A stretch of DNA of 64,000 nucleotides from Sarocladium kiliense (lineage: Eukaryota > Ascomycota > Sordariomycetes > Hypocreales > Sarocladiaceae). The stretch covers positions 1,426,001 through 1,490,000 of the forward strand of contig JAUZTG010000029.1 of assembly GCA_030734395.1 (NCBI GenBank). Reading direction: 5' to 3'. The translations under genes were made by a program, and so were the position numbers. Below the pieces are notes generated by a model. The model worked only from the letters and a program-made list of their open reading frames with translations. It was not told where the DNA came from and did not search any database. Below, piece after piece: positions 55,587-64,000 of the stretch. How positions within the stretch are numbered: the stretch's first letter is position 1; each line of letters opens with the position of its first letter.

Positions 55587-56524
55587 CTAATCAGGACTGT
55601 GAGGCGCTCTCATCAGCACAAAGTACACAATCCAAATTAAGTCCCTTTTCTCCCTCTTGCGCATGAATGGATGACCCAGGAGCTCTGCAACGGAGGACTT
55701 CGATTCGGCCTCGGTAAACAGATCGATGGCCTCATGGGACCAGCGCTCGGGATGCGTCAGGCCAACCACTGCATCCTTCGCCTTCTCTTTGTCCATAAGA
55801 TTCATCATCAACTTAGTGAACGAAGTGAGAAGCTTCCCCAAGTCACCACCCTGGACGCAGCGTTCCACATCACTGATCTTAACCTCGCCTGCTGGGCTGA
55901 TCAGCAAGTTGGCCGCAGAAAGCTGTTCGTGGACCAGGCCGCTAGAAAGCAGGAATTCGATGCCGGTCAGAACCTGAGGATATGTTAGAAGGAGCTCTCA
56001 TCACCAAGGGAGCTGTATACCTGATGGAGGATTGAACTGAGCTGTGGCTCTGTGGGATAGCGCTGCGCCTGGCAAAGACGCTGGACGCTAGTGGGAAGAT
56101 ACTCTGAAACGAGGAAGTAACCCGCCTGTGGGCAGGTGTAGAGCTCTAGGCTTTCAAGAATATTCGGATGGCTAAGGCGATGGAGTCTCTGTATCTGTTC
56201 ATCGGTGCTGGGCCCGGTGATCGATCGGATCATACACGGCAGTCGTGACGAAATGGAGATGGCAATGGCAAACGAGTAGCCGAGCTTTAGACGGTGCTGG
56301 CTTTCATAGTTCTTCCAGGGAGAGCCGACAAGTATCGGCACAAGCTTTCCTTTGATAGCTTCCGAAATTGGCTTGACAGGGAAGCGGCTTGCAGGCGCCG
56401 GTGACTGTTCCCCGGCGCCGACTAGCTTTCGTGCAGCGCTTGGAGGAATCGGAGAATATCTCGACCCATGTTCTCCGCTGAGCTCCTCCTCAATGAAACG
56501 TGTGTGACGCTTTGTATCTGACAT
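55587..56524 (-). CDS. protein-kinase-like protein, predicted pseudokinase
   Basis: Exons 56524-56021 and 55973-55587 join in phase over a 47-bp intron into 296 residues. The C-lobe pattern is recognisable: LHQVLTGIEFLLSSGLVHEQ, then LSAANLLIS, EVKISDVE and, late, VAELLGHPFM. Catalytic-loop HRD is HEQ, and the DFG is DVE, so the proton acceptor and Mg-binding Asp are lost. No clear Gly-rich loop or VAIK lysine is visible in the N-lobe, which has HPNILESLELY. It probably acts as a binding or regulatory protein. It lies 400 bp upstream of the DUF3435 start on the same strand. Confidence 0.72.
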
Positions 56525-56779
56525 TGTAAAAGTGCGATTGCCGTGCTGCATGCTATTCTTCGCAGGTGTCGTGGACCTTTGTTTATACCCGTGTCCGCAT
56601 TAAGGCCAGGCGGTGGCCAATTTAGCATCTTAGCTATTTTTGGGTGCTCCATGTTAGAGCGCGCATAATCACACAGTCAGCAATCCCAAGTCTCTAGCGA
56701 AGTTTGTCAATTTTGGCCATGGCCGATTCTGTACAGTCCCACTCCGAATTCCACACACCGCTTTTGAACGGTGCTGTAT

Positions 56780-57580
56780 TGACGGGTACTGTTTCGCCTG
56801 GTCAATAAAGTATTCCTGATGTTCTATTATTAACATATCACATTCCTGACATGCCCTATTCTTGACATGTCCAACTCTTGTTCTTGATATGTCTATAAGC
56901 CTGATTTGTCTAATGGCTATTTCTGACAGTTCCTGTTCCTGACATGTCCTATTCTTGACACATCCTATTCCTGACATGCCCTATTCTTGACATGTCCAAC
57001 TCTTGTTCTTGATATGTCTATAAGCCTGATTTGTCTAATGGCTATTTCTGACAGTTCCTGTTCCTGACATGTCCTATTCTTGACACATCCTATTCCTGAC
57101 ACGTCCTATTCTTGACATGTCTAACTCTTGTTCCTGATATGTCTATAAGCCTGATTTGTCTAATGGCTATTTCTGACAGTTCCTATTCCTGACATGTCCT
57201 ATTCTTGACACATCCTATTCCTGACACGTCCTATTCTTGACATATCCTCTTCCTGACGTGTCTAACTCTTGTTCCTGATATGTCTATAAGCCTGATTTGT
57301 CTAATGGCTATTTCTGACAGTTCCTATTCCTGACATGTCCTATTCTTGACACATCCTATTCCTGACACGTCCTATTCTTGACATATCCTCTTCCTGACGT
57401 GTCTGACTCTTGTTCTTGATATGTCTATAAGCCTGTCTTGTCTAAAGATTATTCCTGACTTGTCCTATTCCTGACATATCCTTTTTGTGATAGGTCTGAC
57501 TCCTCTTCTTGATATATCCATAAGCCTGACTTGTCTAAAGGTTCGGCCTGACATGTCTCCTTCCTGATCTGTCCTGTTTC
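56780..57580 (+). repeat. nested satellite of GACATGTC-type units
   Basis: A basic unit of about 14-16 bp (TCCTGACATGTCCTATTC, with variants TGACACATCC, TGACATATCC, TGATATGTC) is itself arranged in a higher-order repeat of about 124-141 bp, marked by ATAAGCCTGATTTGTCTAAT at about 56892, 57017, 57142, 57283 and, changed, 57424. The core GACATGTC is a palindrome. It lies between the pseudokinase and the DUF3723 gene. Confidence 0.9.
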
Positions 57581-57644
57581 CTTCACAGGTTTGTCTTGTC
57601 TAGAAGAATCTCAGGCGTTCCCTCTTCACAGAAGCGACGTTGTC

Positions 57645-59997
57645 ATGGCGTTGCCAAGGCACCTCAACGATGAGATCTCCTCTAAACTGTGGGGAACTGC
57701 AAAGGTCGCCCTGTCCTTCCTCTCATTCGGCAATCCCGACGGTCTCGACGATGAAGATGAGCTTGAAAGAGATAACGTGGAGCGCCTTGTCCGGATCTTT
57801 GAACTAGAAGGATGTAATCGTCTTAGCCCGACTCATTCGATCCCAGGTTCTATTTCAGAAAACGCGCTTCAGTCCTCGTTAGTGTGCTCAAACCTTACTA
57901 TTCAGGACTTGCAAAGCGCGCAACCGCCCACTTTGCGCGTGGCTCCCGGCACACGTATTGAGTGCCTACAGGGCAGGCATCGAGTAGCAGCGCTGAAAGA
58001 ATCCAAAAACCTCCATCTGTGGTGGACGGTGAGGCTCTATGTTGGTAGGTCAAATCTGCTTTGTTACCATTGCTCTATATGCTAAAGTACATAGGCCTGT
58101 CTCCGGAGGCTAAGCGCCTACTGAGAGAAGACTCAAATAGCGAGGGGAAACGTTCTGAAGGCTTCATTTTCTTGAATATTCTCAAGCATCCGCCACAATC
58201 GCACAATGCAGAGCGATGGTTAGCAAGGCTTGGGAGCAAGAGTAGGGGCGATATAGCGAAAAGACTCGCTCGTCACAAGAGTCTAGCAACGGCACTCCGC
58301 TTGGTTCTCGAGATACCAGGCCAACGTAGGACCTTCAAACTGAGCATATGGAAAAGAGTCATGACAGAGAAGTGTGATGAGGTACGACTACAGCCAAGTT
58401 CGTTAGCTATGATCAGTCACTGAGCTTTGCATAGGAGATTGAGCACTACCTTCAACTTATTCACGGCACGTTTGTCTTCATTATGGGGTCCGATGCTGCT
58501 TTGAGATTTGTCGACGACGACACGGTCCGCACCTTCCAGCTCCGGGCCCCAGGCGTATCATTCCAGGATGATCTTTACGTGTCTGCCGCTGTAGCGGAAA
58601 ACGCAGTACTCTGGCATCTGGAAGACGAAGCTGAGCGGCAGCAGGTCCTTCAGCGACTCAGACAAGTGAAGTACTTAATCCCGACTATCCACACATTACA
58701 GATGGATTTCTATTACCTACAACAATGTACTGGCGTGTTGAAACGGCTGATCTTAGGCAAGAAGCCCTTGCCATTCACCGTGCAGTCCCTGGCTTGGAAT
58801 GCTTTTACACCCCCAGAAGGCTCTCTATTCAGTCCTGAGTCTGAGTTCCTTAGTAGCCTCAAACTTCTCTACCTCGATATCATGCAGAATATCGCTGAAC
58901 TCTCTGGAGAGAACCCTCTTCTGGAGGATGATGAAGAGAAACCGGAGCCCCGACAATACGACGAAAAGGCATGGATTGAGCTGGCTCATCAGGCGAAAGC
59001 AAAGGGGTTTTTCTCAGATGAAATCTCTCGACTATGTTCAGAGGATCCAGACCGTAGAGTGGCTATGAACCTGCTGCTAGCCGCTCGACCACTATCTTCG
59101 TTTGAATGGGGCCCGAACTTTGCCAAGCTGGTTGATATCCAGCTCGGGCTTCTCAAGGAGGCGCGTCCCGTCCAGAGCGAGCTTGGCAGTCCGGAGCATA
59201 CCACTGCACATTCCGCAGAACCTATTGGACGGCGTTGCGGTCGTCAGTACTCCAGACCCTATGCTCGTGACCGTCGCTTTTATACGCCCCATTTATTCAC
59301 TTGCGAAGTGCAGAAAGGATCAGGAATTACATCTTTATTCGTGCGCAGATGCGTCTTCCATGCATTTTGGGGCATGCATAATATTGTAGAACAAGGAACC
59401 CTCGATGATGGCATGTCAGATGTAGCTGACAACGAGCAAAGGGTTACAGGGCCCCCGCTGGCAGACCAGCCAGCTTCAACCACTGATGACGACCACGAGA
59501 TGAGGGATTCGCCAGCCTTCTCGATGCCAGCGAAGCGGCGACGCCTGGGGAAAACAGCACGGCGCACCCAAAACCGAGTAGAGAAGGTCAAAAAGGCGCA
59601 GCCCAGGAGTACAGCAGCCCGAGTACTAGAATCACAGTGCCTAGTCTCTACGGGAGGCATCGCAGACCGGAGCTCGGCGGTCACCGCATTCTGCCCTCAA
59701 CGCCAAGAACTTGGTGCAGTGTCGGAAGTCCAGCAAAATGCGATCATGCGACCGCTCGATGAGCAGATGACAATCTTGCTCCGAAGAGATGGTGAATGGC
59801 GGGAGGTAGGAGTACATCGGCGAGGATCCATCATCGAAGGAATAGCTAAAGTTCGAGAGGAAAACCGAGCACAGCTACTATTCTTGTCTTGCAAAGAAGG
59901 CCGAGGTCTTGCTCTGGACGACTGTGCTACCCTCAACGACAATGTCGTCTGCTTGAACACGGACACGAGCGGTTTCCCTGCGGAAGTGGAGTTATAA
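57645..59997 (+). CDS. DUF3723 protein
   Basis: Exons 57645-58044, 58095-58381 and 58435-59997 join in phase over introns of 50 and 53 bp into 749 residues. DUF3723 is a fungal domain of unknown function that recurs in Starships. The diagnostic parts are TRIECLQGRHRVAALKE (N-terminal), FYYLQQCTGVLKRLI and VQKGSGITSLFVRRCVFHAF with FWGMH. A basic, Arg-rich tract (KRRRLGKTARRTQNRVEKVK) and a C-terminal SH3-like or ubiquitin-like stretch follow. The ATG at 57645 is preferred to 57591, which lies in the satellite edge. The gene looks intact and transcribes away from the DUF3435 gene. Confidence 0.85.
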
Positions 59998-60065
59998 GGC
60001 TAAGATGAGAAGAATCCAGCTTCTATAGTGCTAAAGAACAACGTAACGGCTCCCACTTCAGTCTG

Positions 60066-60911
60066 TCAACTTGCGACCATCTGCTCCTTGATCCCCACCT
60101 CGTTCAAGTCCTGGCCCCCTAGAAAAGCGACTTCTTGAGGCACTATGTAGATATCCATGCAGCTTGTGTAAATGTTGGCGGGTTGCTGCGCGTCGCTCGG
60201 CTTGAAAGGCCATTCCCAGACCCAATAGAGGGTGTACATCGTATTTACGTCTGGAGGCAAACGGATGTCCGATTGACACCATAAGTCGGCTCCTTGAGGA
60301 TCGGCAGGGCTCTTGCTGAATTCAGTCTGGCGACTGGTTGAGATCTTTCCTTCGTTGATCTGGTAGCATTGGCCGTCATCAAAGGGCCTCGTTGCTAAAA
60401 GGGAGCCTCGCCCATCGCCACCAGTACCATCTTCGGTCCATACCCCATGGATTGAAGCGAGCTTATCGTCTGCGGAGGGACGTTGAGTGCCGTAGATAAA
60501 GATCTTACCACTGCCTTCCTTCTGAGGGCTTGTTTCCGGGAGAGTTACATGTCCATTCTCCTGGTATTGAAGGGCGATGAAGTCGCCGGGTCGCGCCCAT
60601 AAAGGGGGAAAGTTCTTATCATCGGGGGTCTGCACGGCTCGCTGAGACTCTCTACAGATGTGGTCAGATGGCAGAATACCTGCTCCTGACGTCCTCTCAT
60701 TGGGCGGGAGGTGGTACTGCATTCGGTGATCGTTGAAATCTGGATCAGATCGAGATACGAACCCCCGGATGTATCCAGGGTCACCAATCATAGAGCCATT
60801 CAGCCCGAGGACCCTGAGGCGCTCGACCCATGAATGGGCTTCAGAAAAGGGCAAAGCGAGGAGTATGATCGTCAAAAGTACCCTGAAAGACATATTGATG
60901 TGGTTGATCAA
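60066..60911 (-). CDS. secreted DUF7492-type protein, LPMO-like N-terminus
   Basis: 281 residues, single exon; the ATG at 60893 may be used instead of 60911. A signal peptide (FRVLLTIILLALPFSEA) is followed by HSWVERL, so cleavage after Ala would leave His as residue 1. Blocks GYIRGFVSR, LPPNERTSGAGILPSDHICR, GDFIALQYQENGHVTLPE and GRGSLLATRPFDDGQCYQIN identify the DUF7492 family as I know it. A mature N-terminal His plus an internal His (GHVT) is the copper histidine-brace layout of lytic polysaccharide monooxygenases; activity is inference. The gene is convergent with DUF3723, 68 bp between stops. Confidence 0.75.
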   Translation of the reverse strand: MINHINMSFRVLLTIILLALPFSEAHSWVERLRVLGLNGSMIGDPGYIRGFVSRSDPDFNDHRMQYHLPPNERTSGAGILPSDHICRESQRAVQTPDDKNFPPLWARPGDFIALQYQENGHVTLPETSPQKEGSGKIFIYGTQRPSADDKLASIHGVWTEDGTGGDGRGSLLATRPFDDGQCYQINEGKISTSRQTEFSKSPADPQGADLWCQSDIRLPPDVNTMYTLYWVWEWPFKPSDAQQPANIYTSCMDIYIVPQEVAFLGGQDLNEVGIKEQMVAS

Positions 60912-62651
60912 TGATATGTAACACCGGCAGTACGTTCCATTTATGTTGGGTCGGCGCTGTCAAAAGCAGCCAGTGGCCATTTTCGTCCTTCGCCTAGCTG
61001 GTTCTGTCCATCCGCCCAGTCTCCAGCGGAGTGTTGCATCTGGTGAGATGAGCTGGCAGAGCCAGACCTGTCGCACTCTCGCTGTGTTCTCACTTGCTGC
61101 GATAGGCGAAGAAGTTGCTGATTAGTAGGATCAGAAGTCGTTAGAGGCTATGTGTGTTGATGATTCTCTCATACCTGGTAGCAACTCGCGCGCAAACTTA
61201 TTAGTAACTGCTTGCTCTTGGCGGACCAAGGAGGAATATCGCCAAAGGCACGTCAGCATTTGTGAGATTCAGCAGGTGGACGGCCCAATGCTGACATCCT
61301 AGGAAGTCACAAACTTGCGTCACGGCAAAGGCAGGGTCGCGTTAGCATTTGGTGCCAGCTACAGAAGGGGGGAGCAGCAACCAGCATTCCACGGTCAGTG
61401 GTGCCTCCGGCATGCCAATCGGTAATGTGGAGGTATTGCCGTTTTGGTAAGCCGTTTTGCAATCCAGTGGTGCATAACTTGCATAATTATTTGAGGCGGA
61501 GCGTGACCTGAGCATCGACTGAGCCGAGCCTGAGCAAGGGCGGCAATAGCGCTAACCTGATTAGTCCGGCGCGACAGGCCTTGGTAAAAACGACCACCGC
61601 CATCACCACCACCGCCATCACCACCACCACTACAGCCGCTAGAGCAGTACTGCTCGGCTGTTTGGGCCGCTGAGTACCGCTGTTAGTGGATATCCGGAGT
61701 ATCAAGTGGCAGCTAAGCTGTTGATGGACGTTGTTGCCCCACTGTTAGTGCAGCCGTTGGTGCTGTTTTCGCGGTACTTCACCGTGTGGGGCGCCTGTCA
61801 GAGCCACACTGCTGCTCTGAGTTTCCCATCTTCGCTTCTTGCGCTCACGCTTGTCTGTCTCATCACCAATACAAAGTGAGTCAGCAGAAGACCCCATCCA
61901 TCACCCAACCCTAGTGGTAGATACGACAAGGCCAGGCAACGAACCACAAGGCAGAGAGACAAGACTCAGTACCTCCGTTCTTTTCTTTCAGCTTGGATCC
62001 GGTCTCGGACACTTTGCACCGTGATCCTCCACGGACGCCGGATCCTTTCCCTCATGTCGTAGTGCCCAAGTCACCTTCATCTGGGCCTTCGTCGTGTACC
62101 GAACATACCTTTTCTCTCACCATCGTCGTAGTCTGCTCCTCCGTCTTCCACTCTGCCGAGGGTTCACGAAATTCAGATTCCCTACCGATCGTCCCGATAC
62201 TACGGGGCAACATACCCACCGTGACTCCCGTTGAACATCATCCTTCTCCCTGTCTGCCGTCATGGCAAGATACCTCGTGCTTCTTCTACGGCTGACTGCT
62301 CCGACAGCCTCGCTTCGCGCCCGCTGACCCTGTGCCGCATCCCGACCTGCGCACGCCTAGGAGACCGCCAAGCTTTTGGTCATCTGATCTCTACAGCTCC
62401 GGCGGCCGCTGTAAGTAAAGGCCGAAAGTCCGTTTACGCCTTCAATCCAACCGCGCGCCAGACTCGCTTGAGCATATTCGTCATGTTGGTACGCCAACCT
62501 CCGGACGATCCCACTGATCACTATCGGGTACCGTACCGTTGCATCGACCTGGGAAAGACTAAGGTGATGAAGCTGTCGGCACTCCGTGAATCACACCTCC
62601 AGCAGCGCCAAGAAGACTGATCCTGGCATCTCCACCAGCAAAACTAAAAGC
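60912..62651. other. gene-poor stretch with a CACCAC microsatellite
   Basis: No convincing complete gene. A CCACCGCCATCACCACC microsatellite lies at 61592-61631. At 61293-61308 is GACATCCTAGGAAGTC, a one-base variant of the 16-bp palindrome. An open frame at 62231-62620 has no ATG and a GTAAGT in the middle, so it could be an exon of something unrecognised. Confidence 0.45.
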
Positions 62652-62990
62652 TTATTGATGGCGCGCAACTAGATTCACGTCCAGTTCCTCATCCCCTCTA
62701 ATGACATCGAGATCCTTGTCAGGATCTTCATCGCAGTCACGAAAACCAAGGAAGGATCTGAAGTCTGTGATGGTCAAGGAGGCACTGTAAAGGGACCAAG
62801 CCTCAAAAAGGGTGCGGTCGTATTGCACCGCTGCCATGCGATACGCCACACATTCCCGGAGTTGTGTGTCGAAAACAAGACCGAAGCTCCCGATGCTTCC
62901 GGTTGCGGAACGGAGGTTTAGCACGGATTTTTCTCGCGACTCGCTGGGATATAGCTCTCGTCTCCGAGAACCCCCCTTCCCCCCCAACAA
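62652..62990 (-). CDS. possible exon of an unrecognised gene
   Basis: About 112 codons open without an ATG start; the product has a plausible globular part (SFGLVFDTQLRECVAYRM, FEAWSLYSASLTITDFRSFL). No domain or splice partner was found. Confidence 0.28.
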   Translation of the reverse strand: MLGGKGGSRRRELYPSESREKSVLNLRSATGSIGSFGLVFDTQLRECVAYRMAAVQYDRTLFEAWSLYSASLTITDFRSFLGFRDCDEDPDKDLDVIRGDEELDVNLVARHQ

Positions 62991-63587
62991 TTAATAATAC
63001 ACATGGCTGCGCGCTGTGTGTTTCCGATGCGCAAGTGCAGCCAACGTTAGTAGTTGGTTGCTGCTGGCAGCATTGCGGAATGCTCCCTGGCGAGCCAGTC
63101 CAGCGCGAACGGCTGATCCCTTCTAATTACATTGACAATTTTTCTTGCGTGTTAGTCGGTTTCGGTAGGTCTCTTTGGGCGTTGAGAGGTTGGCATACCA
63201 ATCCTGTTGTTCCCCAATATCACTTCGCGACCTTGAGAATCGGGTGTTCCTAGGCACGAACGTCCTTGACTGTCCCAGCATCGGTTGGGCCAAAACATGC
63301 CAAGCTGAGACCGGCAAAGACTCAAAGAGGATAAAAACAGCTGATCTGCTGCATGCCGAGCTTCACTGTCGTGGCATGCCACGTCAGACCTGCGCGTTTT
63401 CGCACCTGATCGGAACTGTCCCCGAGCACCTACACACACGTCTTGGGCGACCGAGCAGGCTTGCTGCTAACCTATAGTTCTCCCGATGCCTCTCATAGCT
63501 ATAATGATCTGCACATATGTACCTCGGACGTACGACTTGGATCTTCTAGAGATCCGAAAATTGGTTTGCAGCAATGCCATTCATCTC
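62991..63587. other. gap before the LACTB2-like gene
   Basis: No supported gene on either strand. Confidence 0.45.
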
Positions 63588-64000
63588 CTACAGTGCTGGT
63601 TTGTCGTCTGGTAGCCGCCAACCATCATCGCCTGTCCTGACTACTTTACCCTCACCTTCAAGTTTGCCCAGAGTCTGCACAAGACCGCCGTATGCAGCAG
63701 CGTGCAGGGTCTCGGGTATGTCCTGATAGATAGATCGGACCATATCCATGGGAGTCCATGGCTTGCCTTCGGCACCGCCTCCACGCTTGATCTTCAAGGT
63801 ATTGAGAACCTGCTGCTCGCGTTGTCGCCGGTGCTCGATGTACTCTTTGATCTTACCGGGCCCATCCTCCAGCACCGGCCCGTGACCTGGATATGCACGC
63901 CCCTTGAACATGGTGTTCATCTTGGCCAGACTGCCCATGTAGGCAGGCAGGTCCTCGAAAACGGTGGTACCTTGGCCGAGGACGTTGTCCGCCGTGAACA
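63588..64000 (-). CDS. LACTB2-like metallo-beta-lactamase-fold protein, C-terminal part
   Basis: The frame runs off the right edge. It ends in a winged-helix tail (MDMVRSIYQDIPETLHAAAY, VQTLGKLEGEGKVVRTGDDG, WRLPD) after the last strand of the beta-lactamase fold with YPGHGPVLEDGPGKIKEYIE. This matches LACTB2/CPSF-like hydrolases (endoribonuclease-type, zinc-dependent) conserved across ascomycetes; the HxHxDH metal site lies outside the window. Related MbetaL thioesterases of polyketide clusters are an alternative. The gene resembles a conserved chromosomal gene and may mark the edge of the accessory region. Confidence 0.75.
   Translation of the reverse strand, partial: FTADNVLGQGTTVFEDLPAYMGSLAKMNTMFKGRAYPGHGPVLEDGPGKIKEYIEHRRQREQQVLNTLKIKRGGGAEGKPWTPMDMVRSIYQDIPETLHAAAYGGLVQTLGKLEGEGKVVRTGDDGWRLPDDKPAL

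Noticed and set aside
1..64000. CRISPR arrays, rRNA, bacterial operons
   Set aside because: None seen; gene structure is eukaryotic throughout.

Overview
The window is nuclear DNA from a filamentous ascomycete (Pezizomycotina, possibly a Sordariomycete). Nearly every gene that can be rebuilt has short introns (about 44-70 bp) with GT...AG ends and CTRAC/CTGAC-like branch sites. Families seen are typical of that group: Zn2Cys6 factors, a J-domain protein, an F-box protein, COG4, DUF3435, DUF3723, a patatin-like phospholipase and a ferric-reductase-like protein. Exon joins were worked out by eye from splice signals and reading phase. Most close without a phase conflict; the exceptions are stated.

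Layout. 1-5 kb: broken 3' end of a Mutator-like (MULE/Hop-type) transposase, then a convergent pair of small paralogous genes of an unrecognised family and a 2.3 kb stretch without a convincing gene. 5-9.2 kb: a J-domain gene divergent from two coiled-coil genes. 9.2-17.5 kb: a LINE relic and two convergent Zn2Cys6 factors, framed by three copies of one 0.3-0.4 kb segment. 17.7-25.4 kb: ferric-reductase-like gene (FRE) head to head with a small membrane protein, a coiled-coil gene, a RING-patatin fusion (PLP) and a GNAT fragment. 25.8-37.9 kb: F-box gene, a five-exon polytopic membrane protein, several orphan genes and a 64-residue gene found only by splicing. 38-44 kb: mostly gene-poor with a 22-bp minisatellite and a C2H2 gene. 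44.6-52.1 kb: COG4, a MADS-like small protein, coiled-coil and membrane proteins. 52.5-60.9 kb: a DUF3435 tyrosine-recombinase-like gene with C-terminal zinc fingers, a pseudokinase, an 0.8 kb nested satellite, DUF3723 and a secreted DUF7492-type protein. 61-64 kb: gene-poor, ending in the 3' part of a LACTB2-like gene that looks like conserved chromosome.

Interpretation. FRE, PLP, DUF3723 and a DUF3435 recombinase with a readable R...HxxR...Y series occur together within 43 kb. This is the hallmark gene set of fungal Starship giant transposons, so much of the window may be a Starship, nested Starships, or a region built from them. No element ends or target-site repeats could be identified by eye. 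Other unusual signals are perfect palindromes (40, 20 and 16 bp, the last present twice in an identical 22-bp context), repeated tail-to-tail gene overlaps with shared stop codons, and unrelated genes that share a duplicated upstream segment.
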